From: Paenibacillus sp. FSL H7-0331 | Lineage (GTDB): Bacteria; Bacillota; Bacilli; Paenibacillales; NBRC-103111 | Assembly: GCF_001956045.1 (NCBI RefSeq) | Contig: NZ_MRTH01000018.1 | Coordinates: 96,075 to 160,074 of the forward strand | Length of the DNA: 64,000 nt | Direction of reading: 5' to 3' | Shown here: positions 18,406 through 26,626 of the stretch, piece after piece | Numbering within the stretch: position 1 is the first letter of the stretch | Layout of the letters: every line of letters begins with the position of its first letter | Notes under the pieces: model-generated | Seen by the model: the letters and a program-made list of their open reading frames with translations, nothing else | Database searches by the model: none | What the model was told of the DNA's origin: nothing | Translations under genes and position numbers: made by a program

Positions 18406-19242
18406 ATGTATTTGCGCAAAATCGATAAGGTAGATTTATCAGGGGTTCTGAGCAAGGAAAACGGAGGGGGCATTCATCCCTATCATGAAATTCTCTTCAT
18501 CTCAGATGGCGTGGTCGCGTTTCAATGGATGGGCCAAACCTACCTGACAGCCGCACCGGCTCTCTTCCTGCTGCCACCGAATACTCCACATATATTAGTC
18601 AAGCAATCAGAAGTCTGCCGTTTTGGATACATCGAACTGGACATGCAGGGCTCCACAGAATTTCCGAGTCTTGTACATGCAAGTTCATGGAATGGGAAGC
18701 AGTCCAATAAAGACCCGCAGCTCTCTGCATTCGTCCCGATTTATCAGACCGCCTCCAGGATGTGGGATAGCTACGATCCTCAGAGCCCTTATCAATCTAT
18801 TGCCGAAGACCTCATGCTATTGGACATTCGTCGGCTGCTTCTACTTATTACATGTTTTCTAGAGGCTCACGGGCTTCGGGCGATATCCACGCCTTCAGAG
18901 GCCTTCCGGGATATCGAAGATGCTAACCAACGTATTCAGAAGATCATGCGCTACATGGAATCCAACTATCAGAATACGATGACAGTCAGTCTATTAGCCT
19001 CCCATGCCTACCTAGACGTTTCCTACTTTATTCGTTCATTTCACAAAATCGCCGGCAGAACACCGCTTCAATACCTTCATGACCTGCGCTTGAATGCAGC
19101 AGCCTGTTTTTTATCTACGACACAAATGCCCGTACAGGCAATTAGTGATGCCGTTGGCTTTCAAAGCATCCATTACTTCAGTCGGCTATTTAAGCAAAGA
19201 TACGAAGTAAGTCCCTCCTTGTGGAGAAAACAAAACACTTGA
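18406..19242 (+). CDS. AraC family transcriptional regulator (cupin sensor)
   Basis: This 278-aa protein has an N-terminal cupin-like AraC_binding domain (HPYHEILFISDGVV, FLLPPNTPHILV) and a C-terminal double HTH (MTVSLLASHAYLDVSYFIRSF; AISDAVGFQSIHYFSRLFKQRY). The ATG at 18406 has AAGGAG 7 bases upstream. An upstream ATG at 18367 falls inside the leader hairpin. It is divergent from the two-dehydrogenase operon and probably controls it in response to a sugar. Confidence 0.88.
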   Translation: MYLRKIDKVDLSGVLSKENGGGIHPYHEILFISDGVVAFQWMGQTYLTAAPALFLLPPNTPHILVKQSEVCRFGYIELDMQGSTEFPSLVHASSWNGKQSNKDPQLSAFVPIYQTASRMWDSYDPQSPYQSIAEDLMLLDIRRLLLLITCFLEAHGLRAISTPSEAFRDIEDANQRIQKIMRYMESNYQNTMTVSLLASHAYLDVSYFIRSFHKIAGRTPLQYLHDLRLNAAACFLSTTQMPVQAISDAVGFQSIHYFSRLFKQRYEVSPSLWRKQNT

Positions 19243-19259
19243 AACCATAAATGAGGAAA

Positions 19260-19292
19260 GAGGAAACCATTCGCATGGCTTCCTCCTATTTC
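19260..19292. terminator. Bidirectional terminator between AraC and ger operon
   Basis: GAGGAAACCAT and ATGGCTTCCTC pair across a TCGC loop with one mismatch, followed by pyrimidines on the plus strand. It sits between convergent transcripts. Confidence 0.6.
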
Positions 19293-19294
19293 TT

Positions 19295-19522
19295 CTATTC
19301 AGGAAAAACCCATTTTCCGATCGGTTCAAAGACCGCTTTCAGCGGTGTGGCCGGACTTGGCAAATGAACGTCAGCAATAAGTAGTGACCCGATCACGGCA
19401 GCGGTCAGCATCAGACCCATATACGCGATCACGTTATCTCCTTTGGAAAGCATGTTTTGAATTTGCAAATAGGACAGACCTATGACAAACATCAGGAACA
19501 ATGCCAATTTTATAACCATCAT
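19295..19522 (-). CDS. Small two-helix membrane protein at the end of the ger operon
   Basis: This 75-aa protein has two hydrophobic segments (about residues 3-20 and 32-51) and a short tail ending GKWVFPE. Its ATG overlaps the stop of the GerAB-type gene as ATGA, so it is translationally coupled to the germinant receptor. I do not recognise a named family with certainty. Position and size suggest an accessory (D-subunit-like) protein of the receptor; those are also small two-helix proteins. That role is inferred. Confidence 0.7.
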   Translation of the reverse strand: MMVIKLALFLMFVIGLSYLQIQNMLSKGDNVIAYMGLMLTAAVIGSLLIADVHLPSPATPLKAVFEPIGKWVFPE

Positions 19523-20646
19523 TCCTCGGTCACCTTCGAACTATTTGATTCACTCAAAATCAGCTTACGCTTCCGTTTAGTAACAAGCACAATCAGAAGT
19601 ATGACAAGCGGGATTATTATTTGAAATGGAACCGAATACCATTGCCATACTTTTGTTGCAAATTGGATCAACTCCGTGTTGCTTTGGTAGACAAGGAAGG
19701 AAAATTCCAGCATTAATAGACTCAAAGGAAAAAGGTACGTACGATACTGTTTGCTGGAAAGTGCCCATGAAAGCGATTTGGCACATACATAAAGGCAAAT
19801 ACTTATTTTGATAAATCCCCCCATCATCCAGCTGAGAATCTCAATCGGTTCTATCCGATCAAAGAAATCTGCAATCGAAATGTACTGATAAGCGGTAAAG
19901 CTCGGATAAATCAACTTCGATGATAATTCTCCCAGTATTAACGTATTACGAACATTGACAAGAAGAAGCAATGAACCGGCGATTATGAGCGTCCACAGCA
20001 TCGTTTTCTTCGCCTGTCCGATTATATTAATATGCGGAATAACCATCGCAAACAAAATCGTTTCGCCAAATGGAAATCCGACAAGCTCTGTCATTCCTTG
20101 AAATATTGGCTTCCAACCAAGATCCACCACAGGGAGCAGATTATCGAGTTGGAAATCTTTTCCCATAAGAATTAGCGATAATATGCCTTCTAATAACACA
20201 AAAACAACAAGGGGCACTGAGCAGCGGGAGATCACTTCGATTCCCGCATAGGTCACCCAAATCACAAGCCCCATCATCACAGCTGAGATGACAAAAGGAG
20301 GTGTCTTGTGCAGTGCGACCATCAAGATAAACTCAACAAACGCGCGCAACACAAGAAATCCGAGGTGAAAGCTGTACCATGCATAGCATAGTCCTAGAAG
20401 ACGGCCGACCCAAGCACCAAACAACTCCCCTCCGATTTCAATGAGAGACTTACCAGGATATAACTGGCAAAGATGCGTATATACCCACACAATTCCAGAA
20501 GATAGAATCATACTAAAAAGTATAGAGATCCAAGCATCGTGCCCGGCTACCGCGGCCAGCGGTACCGTTAAAGGGGTGCCAACCATAAACATTAACATTA
20601 CCGCCGAAAGCCCGGTGCTTGAAATCTGCTCGACTTCACGTTCCAT
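19519..20646 (-). CDS. GerAB/ArcD/ProY family spore germination permease
   Basis: This 375-aa membrane protein has about ten hydrophobic helices of the APC-type Spore_permease family (LMFMVGTPLTVPLAA; LVIWVTYAGIEVISRC; TELVGFPFGETILFAMVIPHI). It is the B subunit of a germinant receptor in the spore inner membrane and binds small-molecule germinants in known systems. I chose ATG 20646 because AAGGAGG precedes it. The partner A-subunit gene is broken, so whether a working receptor forms is doubtful. Confidence 0.9.
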   Translation of the reverse strand: MEREVEQISSTGLSAVMLMFMVGTPLTVPLAAVAGHDAWISILFSMILSSGIVWVYTHLCQLYPGKSLIEIGGELFGAWVGRLLGLCYAWYSFHLGFLVLRAFVEFILMVALHKTPPFVISAVMMGLVIWVTYAGIEVISRCSVPLVVFVLLEGILSLILMGKDFQLDNLLPVVDLGWKPIFQGMTELVGFPFGETILFAMVIPHINIIGQAKKTMLWTLIIAGSLLLLVNVRNTLILGELSSKLIYPSFTAYQYISIADFFDRIEPIEILSWMMGGFIKISICLYVCAKSLSWALSSKQYRTYLFPLSLLMLEFSFLVYQSNTELIQFATKVWQWYSVPFQIIIPLVILLIVLVTKRKRKLILSESNSSKVTEE

Positions 20647-20715
20647 TTCTTCCACCTCCTTCTCAGCCAATCATGACTCGGGTAATAAAACCTGTTTAGT
20701 GGAGCCTATGCACCG

Positions 20716-21897
20716 TCATTTGGTTATTTCCTGCTCTCGAAGTTGCAGCGAAGGTCCCGTCATACCCGCACGTGTGACAACAAAATCTACATCTACACTG
20801 ATTTCTGCTTCCGCAAAACTTTCTTTCCACTGTGGTTTGAGTTTTTTCCATGCTTTCTTGTTTTTCTTGTGAAGTGTGTCGCCAAAACCGAAAATATCGG
20901 ATGCATACTTCTTCTGTACATTTTCTATTAGCTTCACTGTTTCCGTGCGAACCAACTGCTCAAGCTCTTTTTCCACCATGTGTAAATTCTTGGGGTCTGA
21001 AAAATCCAGATGGGTATTGCTTTCATCTATCGTTCCTTTTCCTTTCAAATGAATCGCAAATTTCACCTTACTTCCTTCCACTGTTGGAGCTATTACCCCT
21101 TTTGATTCGATCAGTGTGACACTTACGTTGTTTTTTTTATTTGGCAATTGAACGATAATTATACCTTGCTTTAGCTTTCCGGTTATCCAATGTAAAAGTT
21201 GTGTATCGTGATTATCTAGATAGCCCAGCAGCTTCAAATCTTTGAAAATCGCTGTACCCGTCAAATTGAACGTTTTCTTGACTGGCTCACTCCCTTTGGG
21301 TTTCTGTGGACTTGGCGTCAGCTCAATTGCACTTAAGACAGGCTCTATGCCTTCCCCGGAAGCAGCGTTGAACAGATCGCGGAAAGTAGCAGTCATACCC
21401 CCGCTCTGTTTCTCTATCTCGCGCACTGCTTCGGAAGGCACAAATTCCATTGGGTAATCAGTCATGATCGCGTCTTTACCTTCCCCTCCTTTGACTATTA
21501 GTACATACGTACGGAGACGTGACAATGAGTTACGGCTAAAATGATCAATAATATCGTTGATCCCTTTTCTAGCAAGCTTCTCTCCAATAAACAACACACG
21601 TCGTTGTGAAATGAATAATTTGCGGGATAGCTTAGGTTGTTCATGCTGAACAATTTCCTGCACATTAGTCCCTATTCCTGATTCAACAAAATAACTTTTA
21701 GTTGCTTGCGGCGAATTGTCGATTTGACGGCTAGGTACTGCAATTTGACTTAAGCCATAATAACGTCCGTCCTCCTCCAGATCCAAGGAAGAAGCCATCA
21801 TCAACGCAATATCGTTGATTTCCGCACGATCCCAGCATCCCGTACATACTACCGTGATGGCAATAAGAATAACACCAATCTTCCCTAAATAGATCAT
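20716..21897 (-). CDS. Ger(x)C family spore germination lipoprotein
   Basis: This 393-aa protein has a lipoprotein signal (IAITVVCTGCW) and the GerAC fold (DIALMMASSLDLEEDG, QRRVLFIGEKLARKGIND, LIENVQKKYASDIFGFGD). It is the C subunit of the ger-type receptor. ATG 21897 is chosen since translation from the longer upstream ATG would run through non-family sequence that encodes the A subunit. Its ATG overlaps the A-subunit stop by one base (TGATG). Confidence 0.9.
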   Translation of the reverse strand: MIYLGKIGVILIAITVVCTGCWDRAEINDIALMMASSLDLEEDGRYYGLSQIAVPSRQIDNSPQATKSYFVESGIGTNVQEIVQHEQPKLSRKLFISQRRVLFIGEKLARKGINDIIDHFSRNSLSRLRTYVLIVKGGEGKDAIMTDYPMEFVPSEAVREIEKQSGGMTATFRDLFNAASGEGIEPVLSAIELTPSPQKPKGSEPVKKTFNLTGTAIFKDLKLLGYLDNHDTQLLHWITGKLKQGIIIVQLPNKKNNVSVTLIESKGVIAPTVEGSKVKFAIHLKGKGTIDESNTHLDFSDPKNLHMVEKELEQLVRTETVKLIENVQKKYASDIFGFGDTLHKKNKKAWKKLKPQWKESFAEAEISVDVDFVVTRAGMTGPSLQLREQEITK

Positions 21898-23226
21898 CAC
21901 AGAGGACCACCCTTCTCCTTGTTTCGATCCGGAGCGGGTTTTTGTCCTGGAGGAACACGCAACGGTTCCTGATAACCCGTTAATCGGGGGCGTAGCTTCA
22001 ATGCCCAATGCGGAGTACGGATCAATACGTCTTTCAATCCGCTTAGTGATAGTGGAGCCACCGGCTCAAAGTACGGAATTCCAAACGAACGAAGTGAGCT
22101 CAGGTGAATCAGAATACCGAGCAATCCAATGCCAACGCCGTAAAGACCGAACGTTCCTCCCAGGAGGATCATCGGAAAACGAAGCAATCGAGTACCGATC
22201 GCCACACTAAACTTAGGTATCGCGAAATTTGCAATTCCTGTAATCGAGACAACAATGACAATTGGCGCAGAAACGAGACCCGCCTGTACCGCGGCCTGCC
22301 CAATAACAAGCGCACCCACAATGCTGACTATAGTAATCTTCTGCATTTTGCAGCGCACTCCAAAATGTCATCGGTACGATGAGTACGTTAGGTGAGCCGT
22401 CAACTAGAATCGCTATCTTGCCTTCGAGCAGATTGGCCATGACAACGTCTGGCCTCTCTGTGTTCTGTACCTGCGGAAACGGAGAAAACGGCATATCTTC
22501 AATGAACTCCTCGATATAGCCAGAATCGATCACCCCGTCAATCTTGATAGTCGAAACGCGTTCCCGTACCTCCTTCACAACGGAATCGGTTGCAATCCCA
22601 CTGATATAGGCGACCAATACCTTCGTTTGAGATAGTTCTCCTAAAGTAAATGATTCAATTTTCAGACGCGATGTCCGCAAGCGTTTGCGAAGCAAGATTG
22701 TATTTGTTTTAATCTCTTCGATAAAGCCTTCGCGCGGGCCACGAACAACTGGCTCCGCCTCCGGTTCTTCCACATTCCGAGATGGAAACTTTTCCATGCC
22801 GACAATCAGCACATTCTGTGCCCCATCAAGAACAATCGCTAAACCACCATCAAGCACGCCTTTAACAAGCTCGTCCGCCATATTCGTCACATGCATTCGC
22901 CCAATCGTCAGCGTCTGCTCTAATTTTTCGGCTATACTTAAGAGCTCTTTTCCTTCAAATATTCTTTCGCTGTCCAGCACTCCCTGTAATAAACCATGCG
23001 GATCAATCATTCCGTCCACATAAACCAGAACAGCTTGGTTACTACCAAACAGACTCACTGTTCGAAACACAACATCCGAACAATGGGCAAACGTCCTTTC
23101 CAATAGTAACCGCTTTGTATCTATATCCTCACCCATAGTCACTATCGGTCCAGAGAGACTTTGCAATTCCAGTATCCGTTTATTGCGACGGGATGATCCC
23201 ATCAATAGTTTCATTAAACGATACAT
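21897..23226 (-). pseudogene. Broken GerA-family (A subunit) spore germination gene
   Basis: From ATG 23226 one frame gives a normal GerA cytoplasmic N-terminal domain to MTFWSALQNAEDYY (near 22330). It then runs out of frame to a stop at 22213. A second frame picks up at VSIVGALVIGQAAVQAG and continues the normal C-terminal membrane part to the stop at 21897. In intact GerA proteins about 80-85 residues holding the first membrane helices separate these two blocks. They are missing here, and the junction shifts the frame. So this is an internal deletion with loss of frame, leaving about 443 codons in place of roughly 500-520. The downstream B, C and small genes are intact. An assembly error is the main alternative. 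Confidence 0.82.
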
Positions 23227-23478
23227 AGATGAATCCCATCCCTATTTCTGCTAAAATGAATTTGCTTATTATTAGAATTTCAAGTAATAATTATGCAAAT
23301 CGTTATAATTTACCTCACGTATCTTTGTTCAAATTTAAAATTGCTATCCATCATTGTTCACCCCAACTTGGATTCGAATTTTATTTATTTGGTATTCGTG
23401 CATGCACATGATTACCTTTCAATGGTATAATCGGTTTAATCAAAAATTCAAGATGTTTAGTTGGAGGTTTGTTAAAAC

Positions 23479-24045
23479 TTGCATATCGGAATCGATTTGG
23501 ACAACACCATTCTAGATGCAACTTCAGCTTTTTTACATTACTATAATATCGCGTCTGGGTTATCGTTAACGCATGTAGATGTGAATGATTTTTATTTATA
23601 CCGTTTATATGGGTGGGATAAAGAAGAACGCGATGCCGTTTATAATAAATACGGTCATGATATTCATTGGAATTCATCGCCTCTACCCATGGCTATAGAA
23701 ATATTACAGAAACTATATACTCAGCATCAAATATCCATTATTACCGCACGACCCTTGCTTTTTCGCGAAGTTACCATTAACTGGCTTCAGCATCATAAGA
23801 TTAATTATCACAATATTACACTGATCGAAAATAAACTCCAAGCATGTATTCAAGCTAAGGTTGATGTATTGATTGATGACGGTCCTCACTATGCTGAGGA
23901 GTTTGCCCTTGTTAATAAGCCCGTTATTTTATATGAACAGCCCTATAATGTATCCGTTGCTAATCCCTTAGTATTTCGTGCTACGAATTGGAATGAGGTA
24001 GACAAGCATGTTGATTACTTGGCCTCTAATCTAAACTTGAGTTAA
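23479..24045 (+). CDS. HAD-superfamily 5'-nucleotidase (NT5C type)
   Basis: This 188-aa protein starts with HAD motif I DLDNT (residues 6-10), with motif II at SIITARP and motif IV at VDVLIDDGPHYAEE. This matches the 5'(3')-deoxyribonucleotidase family, which dephosphorylates nucleoside monophosphates with Mg2+. The start is TTG at 23479, with GGAGG about 11 bases upstream. No in-frame ATG precedes the motif. It is monocistronic and downstream of an AT-rich region. Confidence 0.85.
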   Translation: MHIGIDLDNTILDATSAFLHYYNIASGLSLTHVDVNDFYLYRLYGWDKEERDAVYNKYGHDIHWNSSPLPMAIEILQKLYTQHQISIITARPLLFREVTINWLQHHKINYHNITLIENKLQACIQAKVDVLIDDGPHYAEEFALVNKPVILYEQPYNVSVANPLVFRATNWNEVDKHVDYLASNLNLS

Positions 24046-24096
24046 ACTTCTATTACGAAACGGTTTCGCATCAAATGGATGACTACATAGACTCAT

Positions 24097-24696
24097 ATGG
24101 GGGATTTTGAACAGATGGAAGAACATCATCAAGACATTTCAAAAGCAGGCACGAGGGATCCCATTAATTGGAATTCGACCGACACGATTCATAGTGACCT
24201 GCTTGCCACCAGGGATCTTGTATATAACCCTTGCAGGTTTGATTGCTCTCAACCACTCGAAGAAAAACAAAATTCTGACTATGGCGCGTATGTATTTAAC
24301 TTGAATGCTCTTTCCATTAGATTTCGTGTCGCAAAAATCACACCTACAAAGATCGGACAATTTGTGACCCTATGGGAGAGAATCGGGAATGGACCGACCC
24401 AACCCTATGACATATCAGAACCAGTCGATTTCTTTGTTATTAGTACACGCCATGATAACAACTTGGGGCAGTTTATATTTCCGACATCTGTTCTATGTGA
24501 TCAGGATATCGTATCCAGTCAAGGTAAAGGTGGTAAAAGAGGAATACGGGTTTACCCATCATGGGACCATCCTACAAGCCGTCAGGCTCTAAAAACTCAA
24601 GCTTGGCAGCTGGAATATTTCCTGGAAATACCTGTGAATAGACCCTTAGACCATGTTCGTGCACAAATGCTTTACGGGGTCCAGCCAACATATTAA
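24097..24696 (+). CDS. MepB family protein
   Basis: This 199-aa protein matches the MepB family (YGAYVFNLNALSIRFRVAKITPTKIGQFVTLW; FFVISTRHDNNLGQFIFP; GIRVYPSWDHPTSRQALKTQ). MepB was named from the Staphylococcus mepRAB locus and its function is unknown. ATG 24097 or ATG 24115 may be the start. GGGGGA lies about 10 bases before the second. No exporter or MarR gene is adjacent here. It is closed by the terminator at 24729-24768. Confidence 0.85.
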   Translation: MGDFEQMEEHHQDISKAGTRDPINWNSTDTIHSDLLATRDLVYNPCRFDCSQPLEEKQNSDYGAYVFNLNALSIRFRVAKITPTKIGQFVTLWERIGNGPTQPYDISEPVDFFVISTRHDNNLGQFIFPTSVLCDQDIVSSQGKGGKRGIRVYPSWDHPTSRQALKTQAWQLEYFLEIPVNRPLDHVRAQMLYGVQPTY

Positions 24697-24728
24697 CCAA
24701 CATATACGGTTTGACATTATTTTCAGAT

Positions 24729-24768
24729 AAAAGCTGGATTTTCTTACTCTAAGGAATCCAGCTTTTAG
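24729..24768 (+). terminator. Rho-independent terminator after mepB-like gene
   Basis: AAAAGCTGGATT and AATCCAGCTTTT form a 12-bp perfect stem with a 14-base loop. The TTTT is within the right arm. Confidence 0.75.
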
Positions 24769-24789
24769 TTCCTTGATTATATGATCTCA

Positions 24790-24926
24790 ATATATCTTTT
24801 TGTCATTAGCTTTTCTGATAAGTGCGTTAATCCAAAGACCTGATCGGTGTAACCGGCTGTATCCGTGTAATGTTCTTCAATCTGTAAATCGGTTTCAACA
24901 TAGGCATATATTTTTCCAGTACAGCT
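24790..24926 (-). pseudogene. Tn3-family transposase (tnpA) internal fragment
   Basis: One minus-strand frame encodes [18 protein letters not shown] followed by [10 protein letters not shown], a highly conserved stretch of the Tn3 TnpA catalytic region. The match ends after LTHL. No start codon or complete domain is present. It directly abuts the tnpI remnant, so a deletion has joined the two. Confidence 0.65.
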
Positions 24927-25357
24927 CTAACGGTAACATTCAAAGGAACCTCTCGCTGCTTCCTCCTTGTCTGTCATCTGTCTTAGACTTGTCTTTTCTT
25001 CAGGAACCAATTTGACTGGTTTTGAGGGATTGCGGCGAATGAGTCCTTCCGAGTTTGCCCATTCAAAAAAACGTTTCAGTGTGATGAGACGGCGATTGAT
25101 TGTAGATGGCTTCAACCGCATTGTTTTTTGCATATCTTCTCGGTACCGCGTCAATGTCGGGGTAGCCACATCCTCGATCGAAATACAGGTTTTCTCTTCC
25201 TGGTACTCCGCGGTTTCAAACCAACTAATAAACTGTTTTAAATCACCGGCATATTCGCGTAACGTTTTTGGATTTAATCTTTTTGTGTCGTGAGGACATG
25301 AATGAATGCCTGAATATATTGTTCACCTTGATCTGAAATTGCCATTGTATGGCTCAT
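24927..25357 (-). pseudogene. Tyrosine recombinase (tnpI-like) N-terminal remnant with frameshift
   Basis: From ATG 25357 the reading frame MSHTMAISDQGEQYI stops after about 27 codons. A shifted frame continues with NPKTLREYAGDLKQFISWF and then TINRRLITLKRFFEWA, the SAM-like core-binding domain of phage-type integrases. It ends at MTDKEEAA where a deletion junction brings in unrelated codons and a stop. The whole catalytic domain (R-H-R-Y) is missing, so it is inactive. Confidence 0.7.
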
Positions 25358-25387
25358 CGTTCTAGGTCATCCAAACTGTTGACTTAT

Positions 25388-25435
25388 CTTAGCGGTCATC
25401 AATTATTCGTAAAACGTGTGCGTCAAATAGCCCCC
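25388..25435 (-). repeat. Tn3-type terminal inverted repeat
   Basis: Read on the minus strand from 25435, this 48-bp segment begins GGGGGCTATTTGACG and ends CGCTAAG at 25388. A GGGG outer end and a TAAG inner end are the hallmarks of Tn3-family ends. The transposon interior lies to the left, consistent with tnpI/tnpA orientation. Confidence 0.6.
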
Positions 25436-25467
25436 ACCTCTGCTAGGTGGGGCTATTTGACGCACAC
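25416..25467. repeat. Near-perfect 23-bp palindrome at the transposon end
   Basis: GTGTGCGTCAAATAGCCCC followed by CACCT, the loop CTGCT, then AGGTG and GGGCTATTTGACGCACAC. The arms are identical apart from one extra C. The right arm duplicates the first 19-20 bases of the terminal repeat in inverted orientation. It may be a second, truncated element end or a very stable hairpin. Confidence 0.65.
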
Positions 25468-25664
25468 AGAGCTACCTATAATGTACCAATTAAATGTCAC
25501 AAACTAAGCTAATAAAGATTTGAAGCGTCTGGATAAGCCGATCATTAAGATTGTGCGTGGTTATTAGAAATAATAGTAAGGGTGATTCCGCTAGAAGACA
25601 ATGAAATAATAGGATTTGTTAGTGGTATGCCAAGTGTAGGTAAAAACACACTTAGATCGTGCGA

Positions 25665-26491
25665 CTATGAGGCGCACAAAAAAGCAGAGAGAATGTCATC
25701 TCCCTGCCGTGCAACGTCTCTTCCATGTGCCGCTTGCGCCGTATCCTGCAACTTTTCCGCAAGAGGAAAATCGTACCGCTCATATTCCAGCACATCATAC
25801 ATTTGTTCCAATGATTCCAGCATGTATCCTTCGTTCGTTTTCTGAATGCTCATATCGATCTCTTGCTCTTTCAGCTTTCTCTTTAGACGATACATCGTAT
25901 TGTGTAAATTATGCAATGCGCGGTCCTTGCTCATATCCGGCCATAACAAATCCGCCAACCGCCACTTGTTGAGACCCTGATCCGGGTGACAGAGGAAGAA
26001 AGCTAATAACTCCTCCGTCATTCGTGTTGGAAAGTGGACCATCGAACCTCTCGAATTACGGACCTCGAATCCCCCCCAAAACACCGAATCAAGGCAGGCT
26101 GCCCTTTTGCACGGCATCGGCGACAGGGCAATGCCGCTTTAACAGCCGGCTCGCAACCTGCTCGATTACCGTGGGTGTCACGGGCTTCAAGATGTAATCG
26201 AAGGCATAAACTTTGATTGCGTCTAGCGCATAATGCTTATGTTCCGTCATGAAGACGATTTTCGTATGCTTTGACGCCTCGTTAATCTTTTCCGCGAGCT
26301 GCAGCCCGTTCATCCTTGGCATTTCCACATCAAGGAAAGCGATATCCGGTTGAAGCTCAGGCAGGCGAGCTAACGCCTCAAGCGAGCTTGTAAACGCGCC
26401 TGTGATCGGTAAAGTGCGGAACTTGTCCAATAACGCGTTTCATTAAATTTAATGTCGGTATTTCGTCCTCTACAATGACCCTTTTAAACAA
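25665..26491 (-). pseudogene. Frameshifted response regulator with SARP-type output domain
   Basis: TTG 26491 (GAGG upstream) opens FKRVIVEDEIPTLNLMKRVIG. An apparent one-base insertion near 26415 moves the receiver domain into another frame (DIAFLDVEMPRMNG with the phospho-Asp; YILKPVTP). Further frame changes around 26060-26110, including a run of seven G, lead to the winged-helix output region (LLWPDMSKDRALHNLHNTMYRLKRKLKE). The BTAD part is cut short at 25665. At least two frameshifts make this a pseudogene of the CheY-SARP regulator class. Confidence 0.75.
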
Positions 26492-26626
26492 TCTCGCCTC
26501 TCCTCCGTTTACCTGATCCGGCATGTTCGTTTTTCCTCACAGGCAAAACCATTGTTATATTATTTTCAAATCAATTTCACCTAAAAATTAACTTGCTCTC
26601 ATCCAAGTTGTGACTACCTTGCTCTG

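Larger units (their letters stand above)
24783..25467 (-). mobile_element. Remnant of a TnpI-encoding Tn3-family transposon (Tn4430/Tn5401-like)
   Basis: In order from the right, the segment holds a 48-bp terminal repeat starting GGGGG and ending CGCTAAG, a frameshifted tyrosine recombinase gene (tnpI-like), and an internal piece of a Tn3-type transposase. This is the order expected in Tn4430- and Tn5401-type elements, which carry a tyrosine recombinase instead of a serine resolvase. Most of tnpA and the other end are lost. The assignment is inferred from these three adjoining parts. Confidence 0.6.

Noticed and set aside
25582..25845. 87-aa plus-strand open frame containing a GMPSVGKNT stretch that looks like a P-loop
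   Set aside because: It runs into the antisense of the response regulator pseudogene after about 30 residues, and no nucleotide-binding domain follows.
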